Source of the DNA: Zerene cesonia | Lineage: Eukaryota; Arthropoda; Insecta; Lepidoptera; Pieridae | DNA length: 64,000 nucleotides | Direction: 5' to 3' | Assembly (NCBI RefSeq): GCF_012273895.1 | Contig: NC_052122.1 | Coordinates: 7,626,001 to 7,690,000, forward strand | Shown: one piece after another, positions 39,653 to 52,060 of the stretch | Layout of the letters: every line of letters starts with the position of its first letter | Numbering within the stretch: position 1 is the first letter of the stretch | Notes under the pieces: generated by a model | Database searches by the model: none | Seen by the model: only the letters and a program-made list of their open reading frames with translations | What the model was told of the DNA's origin: nothing | Translations under genes and position numbers: made by a program

Positions 39653-40655
39653 ATGCAACTCGTTTTCATTATAGATTTTATTTTTGATGTTTTGAACAGA
39701 TACACACGCTGGAAGACAACAACACGTTACATTGAGGTATTTACTTTAAAGGCTACAAAGACTGTACACCTGGAACTGATATTATATATAATAAGTGTGT
39801 TCGGTGCAATGACCACTGAAATCTTAGTCAGCAATACTATGTGTCGCAGGCGGCATTCTACCCAAAAACATAGCAGTCCACGGAACATAGCCTAACAATC
39901 GCGACGCGCATCATTTAACAATAACATATATGTTATATAACCTAATTATTATATAACAGTAACAGCACAAATAATATAATAGTATGTACTAGGTAGGTAA
40001 CAGTAACAGTTTATAATTCTAAATTCTTTTATCATACATCCCAGCGTAGCTCTACATCTGGGTATAACGCCCTTCCAAGCGCATGTTTTATATTAGCCTT
40101 AATTTAACATCAGCTCCCCGTATTAAGGCCGATCACATATACTGTGATAATGGAACTGATTTTGTAGGAGAAAATAATATATAAAAGCAAGGATACGAGT
40201 AAATACTCAAAATATTTAAAGCTCAATTACAATCAGAGGTAGCCGTTATGTAACGTGGTAAATTATTGGCCTATCTCAAAATACTTCTACCTTCAGAGAG
40301 TGGATTGGCGAGCGAACGATTAACTCATAAGGAATAGTATGATACTTGCTCAGCAGAAGGCTTCCTTTATTCAAAGCCACCTTGTGCACTAACAAAAGAC
40401 TCAGAAGAGCTAGATTATTTGCCACCCTCACATTTTCTCGCCAGCAATAATGAATATATTATCAATAGGCATATGAAACAGAAAGAAAACTACTAACAAG
40501 ATTGCATATCAGACAAAAAAGTATTTCAAGATATATGGAAGAGGTGGCATCATGAAAAAATAATTTATCAGCGAGAAGCAAATGAAGACAACAAAAGGAA
40601 AACATCAAAGTTGTTCCCGCAGGAAAACGGCCTTTGGGAGGTGTGGTGGAGTTGA
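39653..40655 (+). pseudogene. BEL/Pao retrotransposon integrase remnant
   Basis: Broken pieces in several frames follow the order of a BEL/Pao Pol C-terminus. An ATKTVHLEL-like strand (about 39,748-39,780) comes first. A DNGTDFVG motif (about 40,144-40,170), with the second catalytic Asp of the integrase, follows. Next is a stretch resembling the N-SRPL-P-L...L-P-HFL region (about 40,350-40,440), and then a KRPLGGVVEL-like end (about 40,625-40,655). Stops and frameshifts separate them, so the element is dead. Reverse transcriptase, Gag and LTRs were not found nearby. Family identity rests on motif order recognised by eye. Confidence 0.7.
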
Positions 40656-41650
40656 GATTCTGATATAATAATATAATAATCAAGTCTGCATCTGTCTCTT
40701 CACAACAATATTAGCTAGCATGACTTATTAATACATTAAAAGGAAAAGTAAGTTGCCCAATCGCGTGGGCGTTAATCAAACGAGTCGAAAAATTATAGAA
40801 AAAAGGTTCCATAAAACTTATAATATTTTCCGATAGTCGATTGAAAAAGAGAGGGGTGGTATAGCAATGTCAGACTCATTAACTTCTTTTGATGTGGCTT
40901 ACAGTCAGCGCAACCGAAGAAAATACGTTAATTAAAAACAAACAATTGAACTATTTGTGCTAAGCCAATTTTTGCATAGCTTATTATCGTAGAGTCATTG
41001 ACGAAAATACCATGCTTGATTTTATGATTTGAGTCCTGATATTACGCACGGAAATTACCAGTCAACCAGACAAAACAGATATTTGAAATATATATATAAA
41101 TTCCCTTCAAAAAACTTATTCGACCGCAAGGTCAAAATCTTCAAAAGGTCTTTGGAATATAATATTAATGATAAAGATTTGGTTCTATGACTATATTATT
41201 TATTTGACCAATATGTGTTGACTCAATTAATTAAAACATGGAATTTCCTTGTATCGATAGATATAATTTATCAACGCAATACTAAGAAACTGCAAGAAAT
41301 GCAGTTCACATTAATCACACAGTCATAAATATAACCGATTGTTAATGTCAGTCGGTATAGTATTATAGCACAGTAATATATTATCTATGTTATTATATTA
41401 TCTGTGGTAATGTCAGTAGAATCACACTCGTCACTTTGCTTGCGTACACTTCACGTCCATATTATTATATTACTCTTTGCTTCACGTTATCGCGAATCAG
41501 CCCTTCCCCTAATCTCCATCCTCTAGTAGTTTTTTCTCGTCTCTAATCATCCACATTAAAAAAATCACTTCAACCCTTCACTCTATATTCATGAAAATAT
41601 ACTAACAAGCATAAACTTTCATAATAGTAGTACCGAGAAAGATACTTAAT
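40656..41650. other. Intergenic DNA beyond the BEL/Pao remnant
   Basis: AT-rich, with no exon. Part may be decayed BEL/Pao 3' sequence, but I cannot identify an LTR or polypurine tract. Confidence 0.35.
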
Positions 41651-41822
41651 ATTACTAGTAATATAAAGCTGCAGAGTTTGTTTGTTTGAACGCGCTAATC
41701 TTATGTACTACGGGTTCGAATTGAACAATTATTTATATGTTGAACAGTCCATTTACTGATGAAGCTATATAACATCATATGTGTCATGTACACGTGGATG
41801 AAATCACGGGGCACGAATAGTT
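41651..41822 (+). mobile_element. Helitron/RTE-like repeat fragment
   Basis: It starts with ACTAGTAATATAAAGCTGCA, then GTTTGTTTGAACGCGCTAAT, a 'tacgggttcgaattgaa' segment, and ends with a degraded GGATGAAATCACGGGGCA. This matches a repeat layout abundant in Lepidoptera. A related copy lies at 50,514-50,700. Confidence 0.5.
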
Positions 41823-42202
41823 TATTACAATTAGTAAAAACACCGAAGGAAATAGTGCATCAAAACAGTTTTTTTATTAATATATGGCAAAGATTCTTCG
41901 TATATATATTTAAAACGAGAGGATAATTTGTTTTTTTAGTAACGATTTAACCAAAAATACTAATTGATAGATTTAAGAAATATGTATATTTAAAATTAGA
42001 AAGTTAAAAAAAAAAATTATACCGAATAACATAGGCTACCTTCACAGAAAACAAGAATGATGAGCTAGTATGATATTATTATTTAGCATACAAAAAAGCT
42101 CAATTTTAACACAAAAAAGTGGAAAGTTTTAAATTAGAAATAAGCGACGTAACCACTAGGTATACCATATATCACTTTCGAGAATTTGTTACAAGTTAAT
42201 CT

Positions 42203-42362
42203 ATACTAACATTAAACTTTTGTATTTTTATAAGTTTATTACATTTTCACGCAAAACCTACTAGACCGATATCAAAAAATTCTTTCACCATTAGAAAGCT
42301 GCAACTTCACAAATTACATGGGCATATAAGTACCACAGGGGAAGCCGGGGCAAAATCTTGTA
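42203..42362 (+). mobile_element. Repeat fragment, TTTCACCATTAGAAAG family
   Basis: It contains CTATACTAACATTAAAC, a 'ctagaccgatatcaaaaaattc' segment, TTTCACCATTAGAAAGCTG and a terminal GGGAAGCCGGGGC. The copy at 44,388-44,541 on the minus strand shares the central block, so both belong to one repeat family, probably non-autonomous. Confidence 0.5.
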
Positions 42363-42515
42363 GCTATAATAATATAATACAATAGAATAATCTCCGTCAG
42401 GGAGTGATGAATAACACAATCTCATGATTCCAATTCAATATTTTCACATAAAAATAATATAATATAAAATCAGTTTAACAGAATGTAGGTTCATAAAATT
42501 TGTGTATGCAAAAAC

Positions 42516-42650
42516 TGGCAGCGCCCCGCGGTTTCACCCGCGTAAGTCCGTATCCCGTAGGAATATCGGGATAAAAACTTACCTATATGTTATTCCAGTT
42601 GTCTAGCTGTCTACGTACCAAATTGCCTTGCAATCGGTTCAGTAGTAATG
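42516..42650 (-). mobile_element. Helitron-like fragment
   Basis: Complementary to the element at 27,084-27,280. The shared blocks include the CCCGCGGTTTCACCCGCG end, a long ATCCCGATATTCCTACGG-type block and the CAATCGGTTCAGTAGT-type block. The Helitron 5' end is missing. Confidence 0.6.
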
Positions 42651-42943
42651 TTATCAGTGATTTTGAGGATTCGAAAGCGCTTTAAAATTAAGTAGTTGAA
42701 TAAAAAATGGAGTGTGAAGTCATAACTAGGAATTTAATCTAAATAATATTATATTTATTATTTACCTAACCTAATTCAATATTATCAATATAATACTGAT
42801 TTTACTATGGAATGTATAAGTCTAATATGTTACGATTATTGATTAAACAATACACATATTGTAGATCGAGCTTTGAATTAATTATATATCATTACAATTG
42901 AAGAAACCATAACTTGGTGTTCTCATATTTATCATTTGAAAAA

Positions 42944-43064
42944 GCGCCATCTGTATCTCATCGACCACTTTAACATTGATAAGTTTTTGAATAGTAAAAA
43001 TTCTATTTAAAGAACAGTGTGGTAGTTCTGTAGTAGTGTCAATATGTAACACATAGATGGCGCT
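42944..43064. mobile_element. MITE with AGCGCCATCT ends
   Basis: A 121-bp unit bounded by inverted AGCGCCATCT (42,944-42,953) and AGATGGCGCT (43,055-43,064). The interior is AT-rich and noncoding. The same end core recurs at 10,409-10,639. No clear target duplication is visible. It would be mobilised in trans by an unknown DNA transposase. Confidence 0.5.
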
Positions 43065-43444
43065 GATAAAAATATTAAATTACATTGCTCTCCGGAGTTG
43101 ACAGTATATTAACTATAATATATTAATATGATATACGTATTTTTTTTATTTTTAAAAGGACATTTGCAGAATAGTGTGTACATATTACAATTATATCTAT
43201 ATTTCTTGGCTTTAGTTGTTCTATTTTTGATAAAGTGTTTTTATTTTTTATTTTAAGGTGACCATAAAAATGAAATTTAAGTGAGATTTTATTTGTATAA
43301 TTTTTCGTTTTTTCGGCAGTTGCAACGACTGCTTCCTTTTCTCTTTGAAAAAAAAATTGCAAGAACAGCATTATCGTCTTAGCTTTAGTGTTTAGAAACT
43401 ATGTTACACTATAATGTTGGATACGAATAGCATTCAGACACTTT

Positions 43445-43542
43445 AATTATGGTATTTCATCATCATCAGCCCATATATGTTCCCACTGCTGGGACACAGG
43501 CCTCCTATGAGGGTTGAGGAGGAGGTGCCAATTATGGTATTT
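43445..43542 (-). mobile_element. 5'-truncated SINE with 13-bp target duplication
   Basis: The 3' end of the 12,854-type SINE in reverse orientation (ATCATCATCAGCCCATATAT, then the complement of CCCAGCAGTGGGAAC), 72 bp long (43,458-43,529). It is flanked by perfect direct repeats AATTATGGTATTT at 43,445-43,457 and 43,530-43,542. The duplication shows that this short piece inserted as such, by aborted reverse transcription, rather than by later deletion. Confidence 0.85.
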
Positions 43543-44387
43543 ATTCTACTATTTTTATCATGCTATCTGCATGCCCCGGCTCCGCCCACTCATTTATCCT
43601 AATTGAAATAATATGAACTATCATATCTTTAAAGTTAGATCAAACTGCATATGGTGTGCAAATTAGATATAAATCGGTTGAATAGTTTGAGTGTGAGTGA
43701 CTCGTAATTAATATTTATTAAGGTTAGCTGCTAGCAGAACCTGAATCATAATGGGACATCTAATCTGTGAATCTTCGTCCTGAGTAGAAGTTATGCAAGA
43801 TACAATGAAAAGTGTTTAATTGTTAGGAAATGAAAGTTTCATACTTCATAAGACCTACAATGCTAAGTCTGTTTGATTTGTACGGTAATGTGTTTAGTAT
43901 TAGGTATAGTATTATGTTATCTGTGGTATAACCTTATTTTTTTTTACTTATAATCATGTTCTGCCCTGTAAACCACAAAAGCCGGAAAGATTTAATAGGA
44001 AATTGAAAGCTATATGATAAAACAACACCATGACTGAAGATACCATGACCCACGATACGTATTGAATGCAACTAGCAAAACGTAATAGATCTAATTTTAA
44101 TAGCATCACTAAAAATTCGTCATGTTTTACGCATAAAACCTATTTTTATACGATATTAATCGGTATGAATCAGCCGCGGATATATCGGACATTCGCGAAT
44201 CGCCTCTTGGCACAAGCATTTACCGGTTCCTCCACTTGACTCTACTATTGCCTCCCTTGATTGAGGCTTTATCGACTCATTAAGCAGATGGAAGGTACTG
44301 CTCGTCAAATCAGAGCGTATTTCTATTTTATAAACATAATTCACGCAAATTAGATTAACAGTTATAATTTACTATCTGTAGTCTTGT
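43543..44387. other. Intergenic DNA
   Basis: No supported exon. The minus-strand 62-codon frame at 44,344-44,156 has a fairly balanced amino-acid mix (a GGTGKCLCQEAIRECP stretch). It has no homolog I recognise and no splice context, so I leave it uncalled. Sequence at 43,570-43,720 has the feel of a decayed repeat tail. Confidence 0.35.
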
Positions 44388-44541
44388 AGCCCGTAGGACA
44401 TATATAAGAGCTTTTGTCACTCAGTGAAGTTACATCTTTCTCATGGTGAATGAATTTTTGGAATCGATCCTTTGGTTTTTGCGTGATAACGGTACTAGCA
44501 TACAAAAATATCCTCTTTATAGTATTAGTGTAGACTAGGTT
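44388..44541 (-). mobile_element. Repeat fragment, TTTCACCATTAGAAAG family
   Basis: On the minus strand it runs CTAGTCTACACTAATACTAT, then an 'aaaaattcattcaccatgagaaag' segment and TGTAACTTCACTGAGTGAC, and ends near a CCTACGGGC remnant. It is a sister copy of 42,203-42,362. The minus-strand frame 44,550-44,362 is a reading of this repeat. Confidence 0.5.
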
Positions 44542-45377
44542 CCCGCACACAAGGTAATATAAACAGTCCCGGGAGTTCCCGTAGGTTTCTGGTATAAATA
44601 CTTTCCTATGTCATTTCTCGGCTACAACGAGATGGTTAAATGTATAGCGCTATACTTGTAACATTAATATTACAATACTGTTAATGACTTTCGACTTTAA
44701 ATTTCGACTCTAAATAAAAAAGTGAGTCAACTTCTATATAAGGAAACAGAGCCACTTCCATTCATCAACCTTTACAAATTAATTTTTTTAGTAGAGATAA
44801 AGTGGAACATTATGGGAATGGACCAATCATAGGATAGTCTGGATAGTGTTGAAAAATTGCATCTCAATTATTACTTTCTTTTAGTGAGCTGTCCACTGAT
44901 ACACGGCCTGAAGTTTAACTAGGTATATCTCACGAGGATACAATGCAAGACACAGGTGGAAGAACTGAATTTTTCTTCAAGAGACATTACAACTCGCTCA
45001 ATATGCCCTATACAGTTAAGATTTGTGATTTGTTCTTTTTATATATAACTGATGAAATAATTATTTCCGGTGACCTTGTTATTTAACAATAATAATGTAT
45101 TGTTAGAACAAAAATAGCACCTTATGAGCACCTCGATTTTATGGTACTGGTAGGATACTATCCTGTAATGTAATGTAGTTATATTTAATTCCTAACACAA
45201 ACATATTCCCCGTAAATTAATGCCACGCATGTGAAACGCATGCACACCATGAAGTAGTGGCGGCGAATTAATTTTGAGAATTGACGTTGAATTGAAGAAA
45301 ATTTAAAAATAGCTTCGCAAGTCATTCTGAAAAGCAGTGTTATTACGCTGAGTGGCATTTAAGTGTCTACATAAAAA

Positions 45378-45576
45378 AGTCCCGTGTCCCCTAGTGGGGT
45401 ATGAGCAGATGATTTACATCTGTTTCACTGATCGATTTTCTTTAGGGACAAGTAGGTGATCAGCCTTCTGTGTCCTGCCAGACCGAGACATTTTTTTGTG
45501 CGTCCCCACCGGGAATTGAACCCAGGACCCCTCGGTTCTACGCTCACGCTTTAACCACTGTACCAAGGAGGCGGTC
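45378..45576 (-). mobile_element. tRNA-derived SINE, second family
   Basis: Read on the minus strand it has a tRNA-like head with an A-box-like TTGGTACAGTGGTTAAAGCG and a B-box-like GGGTTCAATTCCC. A conserved body follows (GGTCTGGCAGGACACAGAAG, GATCACCTACTTGTCC, AAAATCGATCAGTGAAACAG), ending near CCCCACTAGGGGACACGGG. Flanking TCTACATA and TCTACGTA may be an aged 8-bp target duplication. A second copy lies at 52,896-53,110. This family differs from the 12,854 family. Confidence 0.8.
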
Positions 45577-48500
45577 AATCTACGTATGGACCTCTATTTT
45601 TTTCTTTCTCTTTGTGTATATGTCATGTCAGAGAGAGATAAATTAATCTTTAAAGATCAGAGTCCCAGAAAGATGAATTTTTAATATTCAAATATTCGTA
45701 TCTAGATAGAGTATAGAAGTGTCTTTTATACGTATAACACGGTACATACTTTGGTATTTAGTGTCAAATTTGTGGAAACTGTAAATAACATTTTATTAAT
45801 AGCTCTTCCCTGAAATCGGCGCTTACCTGTCGAGCAATTTACCAGAATGTTACGATGTCAAAGAATAATTGATATCATATCATATGTTATATCATATTTT
45901 TTACTTGCAAAAACATATGATTCATATGATATCATATTTCTCTAATTATATCATTGATTAAATATAGCATGTAGATATTTCTTAAAGATTTTTCTATGCA
46001 CTAGTAATATGTTGTCAAAAATGTCTAACTAATAACTAAAAGTTTCTTAACGTGAGTATCAAGATATATGTTAATCATTGACAATCACTCTACAATGAAG
46101 GTCTTTGATTGAAATTTTGGTATGCAAATAGTTCACGACCAGAATAGTTGTATATATGCAAATAGTTTCGCCCGGGCACTAGACGAGCAAAGCTGTTTGC
46201 TATAGCGTTTTATATCGTTAAAGATCTTATATTATTATATATAACAAATATGTGCTGACCTTAACTTATATAATAAAAGGTAAATTTCACTACTCTCTGC
46301 CTCTTCTTCTCTTCTCTCTTCTCTTAACTATAATTAATAACTGTGGATTGTTTAAAGTGGTGATCGACGCATCTGTTTGTAATAATCTATGCAAGGCCGG
46401 TGTCATGCGCCCACGCTTACACGCTCATTGCGAAACCAAGCTTCGGATGTAGAGCGCTCTAAATATAAGAAGTCTCGTGCATATCACACCTTCATTACAT
46501 ATCAACCTGAAAGAATCCCTTATAGAAATATATTTACATAGATGCGCGGTGCACCGATTCGTATCACAAATTATTATTAACATGCAAGATTGAAACGCTC
46601 GAAAAATAAAAGTAAAACATTAAATATTGAGAAAACTCTTTGATGGCAATTTTGTATGTCTAGCAAAGATAATAGTCTGTTCACGATAAAATTGAAGGCT
46701 AAACGTCTACGCATGCTTAACAGAGAAGTTTAATTCTGGTTTTGATGAATGTATATATTCCATGTTCCTTTAGAGGTTTTGTTTTAATTTGGTCAGCTGT
46801 TCCGAATTATCTGCAGATCACTCTTTCGTTGAGAATAATTCTCGTAAATTTCAGAAGTATTTGAGGAACCTCTTTAGATCGTAGGTTGTTTTTTTCAATA
46901 TTTGAAACAAAACGTCAACGATAACCAAGTAGTTATCACAGAATATATTATTTTATACAATTAGGGATTATAAATCAACCAACGTTGGTAACATTAATAA
47001 ATTGCAATCAAGAAAATTTAGGTCTACGCTTCAAAAAACGCATTTGAATTATAGTAGGTATCACGCAAATATAAACATGTGAATCACTAGCGGCTGCGTC
47101 GTTTCAAATAACAACATATATTAACGTTCGCTTTCCGTGCGCTGAAATTTCTAAAGAAAATGTTTACGACTTGCCCGCTTCTGAAAATAATGTCCCCATT
47201 AGTCTCTTTGTATTTTTTTATATCTATAGCAATGATTCTGTTGATTGAAACACGCCAATCTATTTTCCGTTAATGATTTATTACTACTTTAATTGTAATA
47301 AAATTTTAATACTATTGTAATAAACTTTCTTTTGCTATTTTCATTTTATAATATATATTAAAAATAGCTTTCTCAGGTGCGATGTAACCTTTTAGAACAT
47401 TACGTACAACTTCAAACTTATTTCTAATCAAAGAATTCTATCGCTTGAAATACCTAATTGCTACATAGATAATATCTAATATCTAGAAATGTAGACTGCT
47501 TAATCTAGAATGTTTTATAAAATAAAATACGAGGATGCAATTATACGTTAATAGAATAAGAAACAGTGACAGCTGATGTAGAAAAAATTTTATGTGTTCT
47601 TCTAATTATTAAAACCAGTACCGTTTTAATGAATTGAGAAGATGTTTTTTTACGGTATCGCCTTAGCACTCACCATTTGGTAGGGTTTAATTTTGTTCTT
47701 TTTAAGTCCATTCTGTGATTAGCTACTAACACCATTCGGAGTAATCGGGTAAAATACGATTGATTGGTTGAGTGGTCGAGGTGGGAGGTGTGGGCACAAT
47801 TATAATACATATAAAGATAAAAGTTTTGTTTTAGTACTGTTTATAAAAATATAATAAGAAATCATACAACTCACTGTGTTGAGTCAGGAGCTAAAATAAA
47901 TTGGTTCGATATCATTTAAAAACTCGCAAAAGCGGTGTTTTAGGAAGCTTCTTGCTATCTTTCCACCCTCGGATTCGCCAGTGTTGTCAAAGGAAAAGAT
48001 TTTCGTGAAGATATCCTATGCCATTAGGACCGGCATTAAAACTGTCCTATCTCCTTTCTTGGATATACTAAATTTGTAACAAATAACATCCAAATCGTTT
48101 CAGTGGGGAAGTAGTCAAGAAGAGACGCACTGACAGAGTTGCTTTTCAAGTGAATGAACATGAATACAAATACTCAATGCTCTAAATGTCATAGTTTCTC
48201 AATAAAGTGTATAAATATGAACCTTTCTGCATTAATCATTTGTGCATTAATTTCATTTTTGTTTTCAACCCTTTTCGCTTAAAAACTAAAAAACACTCAT
48301 TAAGCAAAAAGGTGACAACGTGCCGTGGTTACAGTAAAAGGTCCACATAGCGATATTCGTGTTTCGGCTCTAATGAAAATGTTCACTATACCTTGTGACA
48401 ATCATAGAAATACCATCGGATGCGAAATAAGTGTCGTGGCTGACATGCTATTCGACCTTGACGCGTTATGGCAATGAAGAAAAGCAATTATAACGCATTC

Positions 48501-50513
48501 TGAACGATAATTCGCAGCACGCTCGCTTCGCTCTCTCGCGCGGTGGTTATGAACACAACAGACTCGAAACACTGCCCGCTAACCTATTTTTCACTAAAAA
48601 CTATGTTCATAATATGTTGTGGTGATGGCTTGTTCTTTCCCTGCCCACTTTTAACGTACTTGTCGTCCAGACTATTAAAAAGAAGAATATAAGATACGTA
48701 TTGACATCGATAACATAATAGTAGTATACTAGTAGTACTGAGTAATCAAATATTTAACACAAATTAAATATTATTTTTATATTTACTTACTGGGAAATAA
48801 CTTATAATGTTACCGATTACCTGGTACCTAAAATAATAAACTACTTCTTCTAAAATTTGAGACATAGTTAAAAAGTGTAGCTGTTATATTTCAACTAGAG
48901 CCTTGCAGAACAACAAATGACCACGAAACGCATGACTTTCTCTATGTGACATAATGTGACATCCTGAAATCTTCACCAACAAATCTTTAATGTCTACATT
49001 ACTTTAAATTTAATATATTATTGTCGTTAAGACGCTTCCATTTCTTCTCAACTCATTTTATTTAAAAGTCTGTCATTGTTCTTTGCAATAAAGCTTAATT
49101 TTAAAATTCAAAATGTTCTGCTGTTTTTGAAGTTTGTTTATTTTTATCACTTCTTTTTTCTATTCATTTTTGTTCTCTCAAAAAAGCAAGACATATGGAA
49201 ATTGTGGTCCAACGAATAGAGATCGAGGGGGGCCTGTTGTTATAAAATAGAGGTTATCAATTACCTTATTTAGGCGCCTGTGGGAGAAGCTTGCAATTAT
49301 GAAAATATTGCAAATGTTTGTATGAAACATTTTAATCTTTTTGAAATTAAAATTTAGCCACTGACATATATTCTCGATTTTTATGAAAGATAACATTTAT
49401 GTTAAAATCAAAAAGACACTTAAAATATCTCTGGAAAATAAATGCTTTCCAAATTAGAGATAAAAAAGAATTATATAAAGTTCCAACACTATCATTTACC
49501 ATGTGTGATCATATCTATTTATGTATAAATGCTCGCAGGTAATTTAATATTTATAACACAATATAATCCGAAATAAAGCTAGCATAAAACGAAAAGTGAT
49601 GCCCAGTAGATCACATTTATTTCTGTGAATTCTCTACATGTGTGGAATATTTTAGCAATGACATAACTATAATAACACCTTACATATAACTAGCAGCGTT
49701 TAATTAATGTTATTTGATTATTATTGTTGAAATGATCGAATGGCCGATGTTGCCGACATTCCATTGAGATCAGAAATAGTAGTGCGTAGGCGGCGACGCA
49801 CACCTTTACCTAGCCAGTTATTTAGAAAACTGAAAACAGGCCGACAACTGTTTGCTCTCTTGGTTTCAACATTGTATAAATACTGAATTACATTTTGTAA
49901 GACTCATGGATTTTCATATGAGTCAACGATAAAAATTTTCATTATTTTAATATTTTTTGTATATTCTATAGTTCATATACTTTTACTTTTAAATGGGGTA
50001 TTTAACGCCAGTGTCTTCTAAATGAAGAAGGGGTGCAAATGAGTTTCGGGCTTTACCTTCTACACTAGCATACCCTCATAAATCGATGAGACATTTTTTT
50101 AGCAAGTTGAATTGTCTTTTTACAATAAAATGGAAAATAAAGAAGTTATTCCGGACAGTAAGAAATAATTTTGAGCAATTTTTCGATTATTGCACGCATT
50201 ATTATGTAAAACACTACTTAAACAAATAAATTTTTAACACCTCTTTTGCCTTATTTGGTTGCAAATATGTAAAAATATATATATATTAAAAATAATTTAC
50301 GGTTTTCAATCTAAATCAATGTGTGAAAAAGGTATTATGAGGGATAAGCTTTTAAACCTACCACTTTACTTTTTGTCACTGCTCTGTAGGTATAAATGCA
50401 AGATTTATTATTTATTTTGTGAAATTAATTTTAATAGATGTTGAGATAGTACGCAATGACTTAGAAATGCCTGAAAAAAATAGGCCTCAATTATCTGTCA
50501 TTTGATGTTAATC
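45577..50513. other. Intergenic DNA
   Basis: AT-rich sequence with a palindromic ATATCATATG tract (45,870-45,955), a CT-rich run near 46,296-46,325 and small GC-rich spots (46,130-46,200 and 48,500-48,550). No exon is supported. On the minus strand a CTCGACAG|GTAAGC donor at 45,828 lacks an accompanying open exon. Confidence 0.4.
45870..45955. repeat. AT palindromic tract
   Basis: Multiple ATATCATATG and CATATGATAT units form overlapping inverted repeats around a TTTTTTACTTGCAAAAA centre. This is likely a cruciform-prone simple-sequence region without coding content. Confidence 0.6.
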
Positions 50514-50700
50514 TATACTAATAATAAAAAGCTGAAGAGGTATTTTTGTTAGTTTGTTTGAACGCGATAACATGGGGGGGGTTATTGTACCGAATAATAA
50601 AAATCTTTTATTTCTTTTGGATATGTTCGTGATCCCTGAGTATACATACACGTATATACACACTTATGTACCACGGGCGAATCCGGGCGGAACGCTATTA
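50514..50700 (+). mobile_element. Helitron/RTE-like repeat fragment
   Basis: It begins CTATACTAATAATAAAAAGC, continues TTAGTTTGTTTGAACGCG and ends at CCACGGGCGAATCCGGGCGG. The layout is that of 41,651-41,822, interrupted by unrelated AT-rich sequence and a G run (GGGGGGG near 50,574). Confidence 0.45.
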
Positions 50701-51371
50701 TACAATGAAATCGATATCTGAAAAATGCTAATTATATTTCCTTATTTATCATAAACTAATATAAGCATTCGATGCAAATTGAACCCATCTCAACTGAATA
50801 CACTTGCGTCTGAGGCTATGTACCTACAATAAATAGAATGACAGTTTGTTCTATTCAGGTACCATGCCAAGTTGTCCGATCTCGCGATTAATATATCTGC
50901 ATGCAGTTGTCATCTTTGTTAACGATGTAGTGTGCACATGTACATACATATTAGTTATGGTTTATTTTGGGTGCTGAAAGATTGAGTAGCTGATGTGATT
51001 TTCAAATTGAAAATAATTTCAAAATATATTTATTAAAAACATACTATGGGTAGAGTGTTAGTTTTCAAGAATAGCGTAAGCTGTGTGTAGCTTACTCATA
51101 TATAGTTGGACAAACGGTGATTACAAAAAAAAAAAAAACTTAAATGTAATTTATTTTTTTCTTAAACTCTATGTTTACATCCCTAGCTAGCTTCGCGCAT
51201 CCGCGGCCGGCACATACCAGCACCTACCACTTCACGTTAGATAGCCATTAAATGGTGTAGACATAATAATAAGAATTGATCTAAAGAAAGAGGAACATCG
51301 GGATTTATTTTTTGAGTATTAACATTGTATTACATAAGCACTATTCAATTTAACAAAAATGAAAAAGTGTT
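50701..51371. other. Intergenic DNA
   Basis: AT-rich. A short CGCATCCGCGGCCGGCAC patch near 51,196 is the only GC-rich spot. No exon seen. Confidence 0.35.
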
Positions 51372-51429
51372 TTGAACGAATGCATAATTATAGTAAGCAT
51401 AAAATGGGTCAAGCTCGTACCGGGAAGTT

Positions 51430-52060
51430 ATCACACTCAAACAAAAAGCCATCGTGGAGCGGTGGCATATCAACAATATGCTACCGCGTTTAACCTACAA
51501 ATACAAACAAAACGCCGCAAGGTCAGGCAAAATACCCCAAGAGGGTACTGTCTTCCACGGTTCAGAAGAATCTTTCCCACAGCGACTGCGCTGCGGCATC
51601 TCGTCGCATTCTGGGGCGCATAGTTCCGCTTTGTTTCATGTGCCTGAGGACTGCAGAGCAAGCAAAAAAATCACCCCCTTGCGTAATATATTTTTGTAAC
51701 AACCGGGGATTGCACACTAACCGTGATGCCATCCAGAACCACCTCGAGATGGCTAAGCTACACTACAGTACAGTACAAACTTCTTCATATTAACCGTATT
51801 CAAAGACGAGCAGCTCGAATTGTCAATAACCGTAGGCTTTCCGTCTTTTGTATTTAGTACCTACAGAGTCTACTACGGGGAGTGCTCTAAGAAATTGTTC
51901 CATCTTTTACCATCCTCATAAATCCATTACCATTTGCACCATTTGGTTTGTTGGCGGTCCACCGCCGTACGCGTCACCCGCAACTTATTTCCGCGTACGA
52001 AGATGCTTCGGAACAACTTACTAGTTCAGCCTCGGTGTAGGACGAGCCACATCGATATTT
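51430..52060 (+). pseudogene. LINE reverse-transcriptase C-terminal remnant
   Basis: The translation around 51,792-51,830 reads NRIQRRAARIV, and around 51,937-52,000 reads HHLVCWRSTAVRVTRN followed by a LFPRT-type motif. Both are hallmarks of the segment after the polymerase domain in jockey/CR1-like non-LTR elements of Lepidoptera, as I know them. They are in order on the plus strand, separated by stops and a frameshift, so the copy is dead. The upstream segment (51,430-51,660) is GC-rich and open in two frames but unrecognised; it may belong to the same insertion. Confidence 0.6.

Noticed and set aside
44156..44344. 62-codon minus-strand frame with a GGTGKC stretch resembling a nucleotide-binding loop
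   Set aside because: The match is only a few residues, lacks the rest of a P-loop domain and has no gene context.
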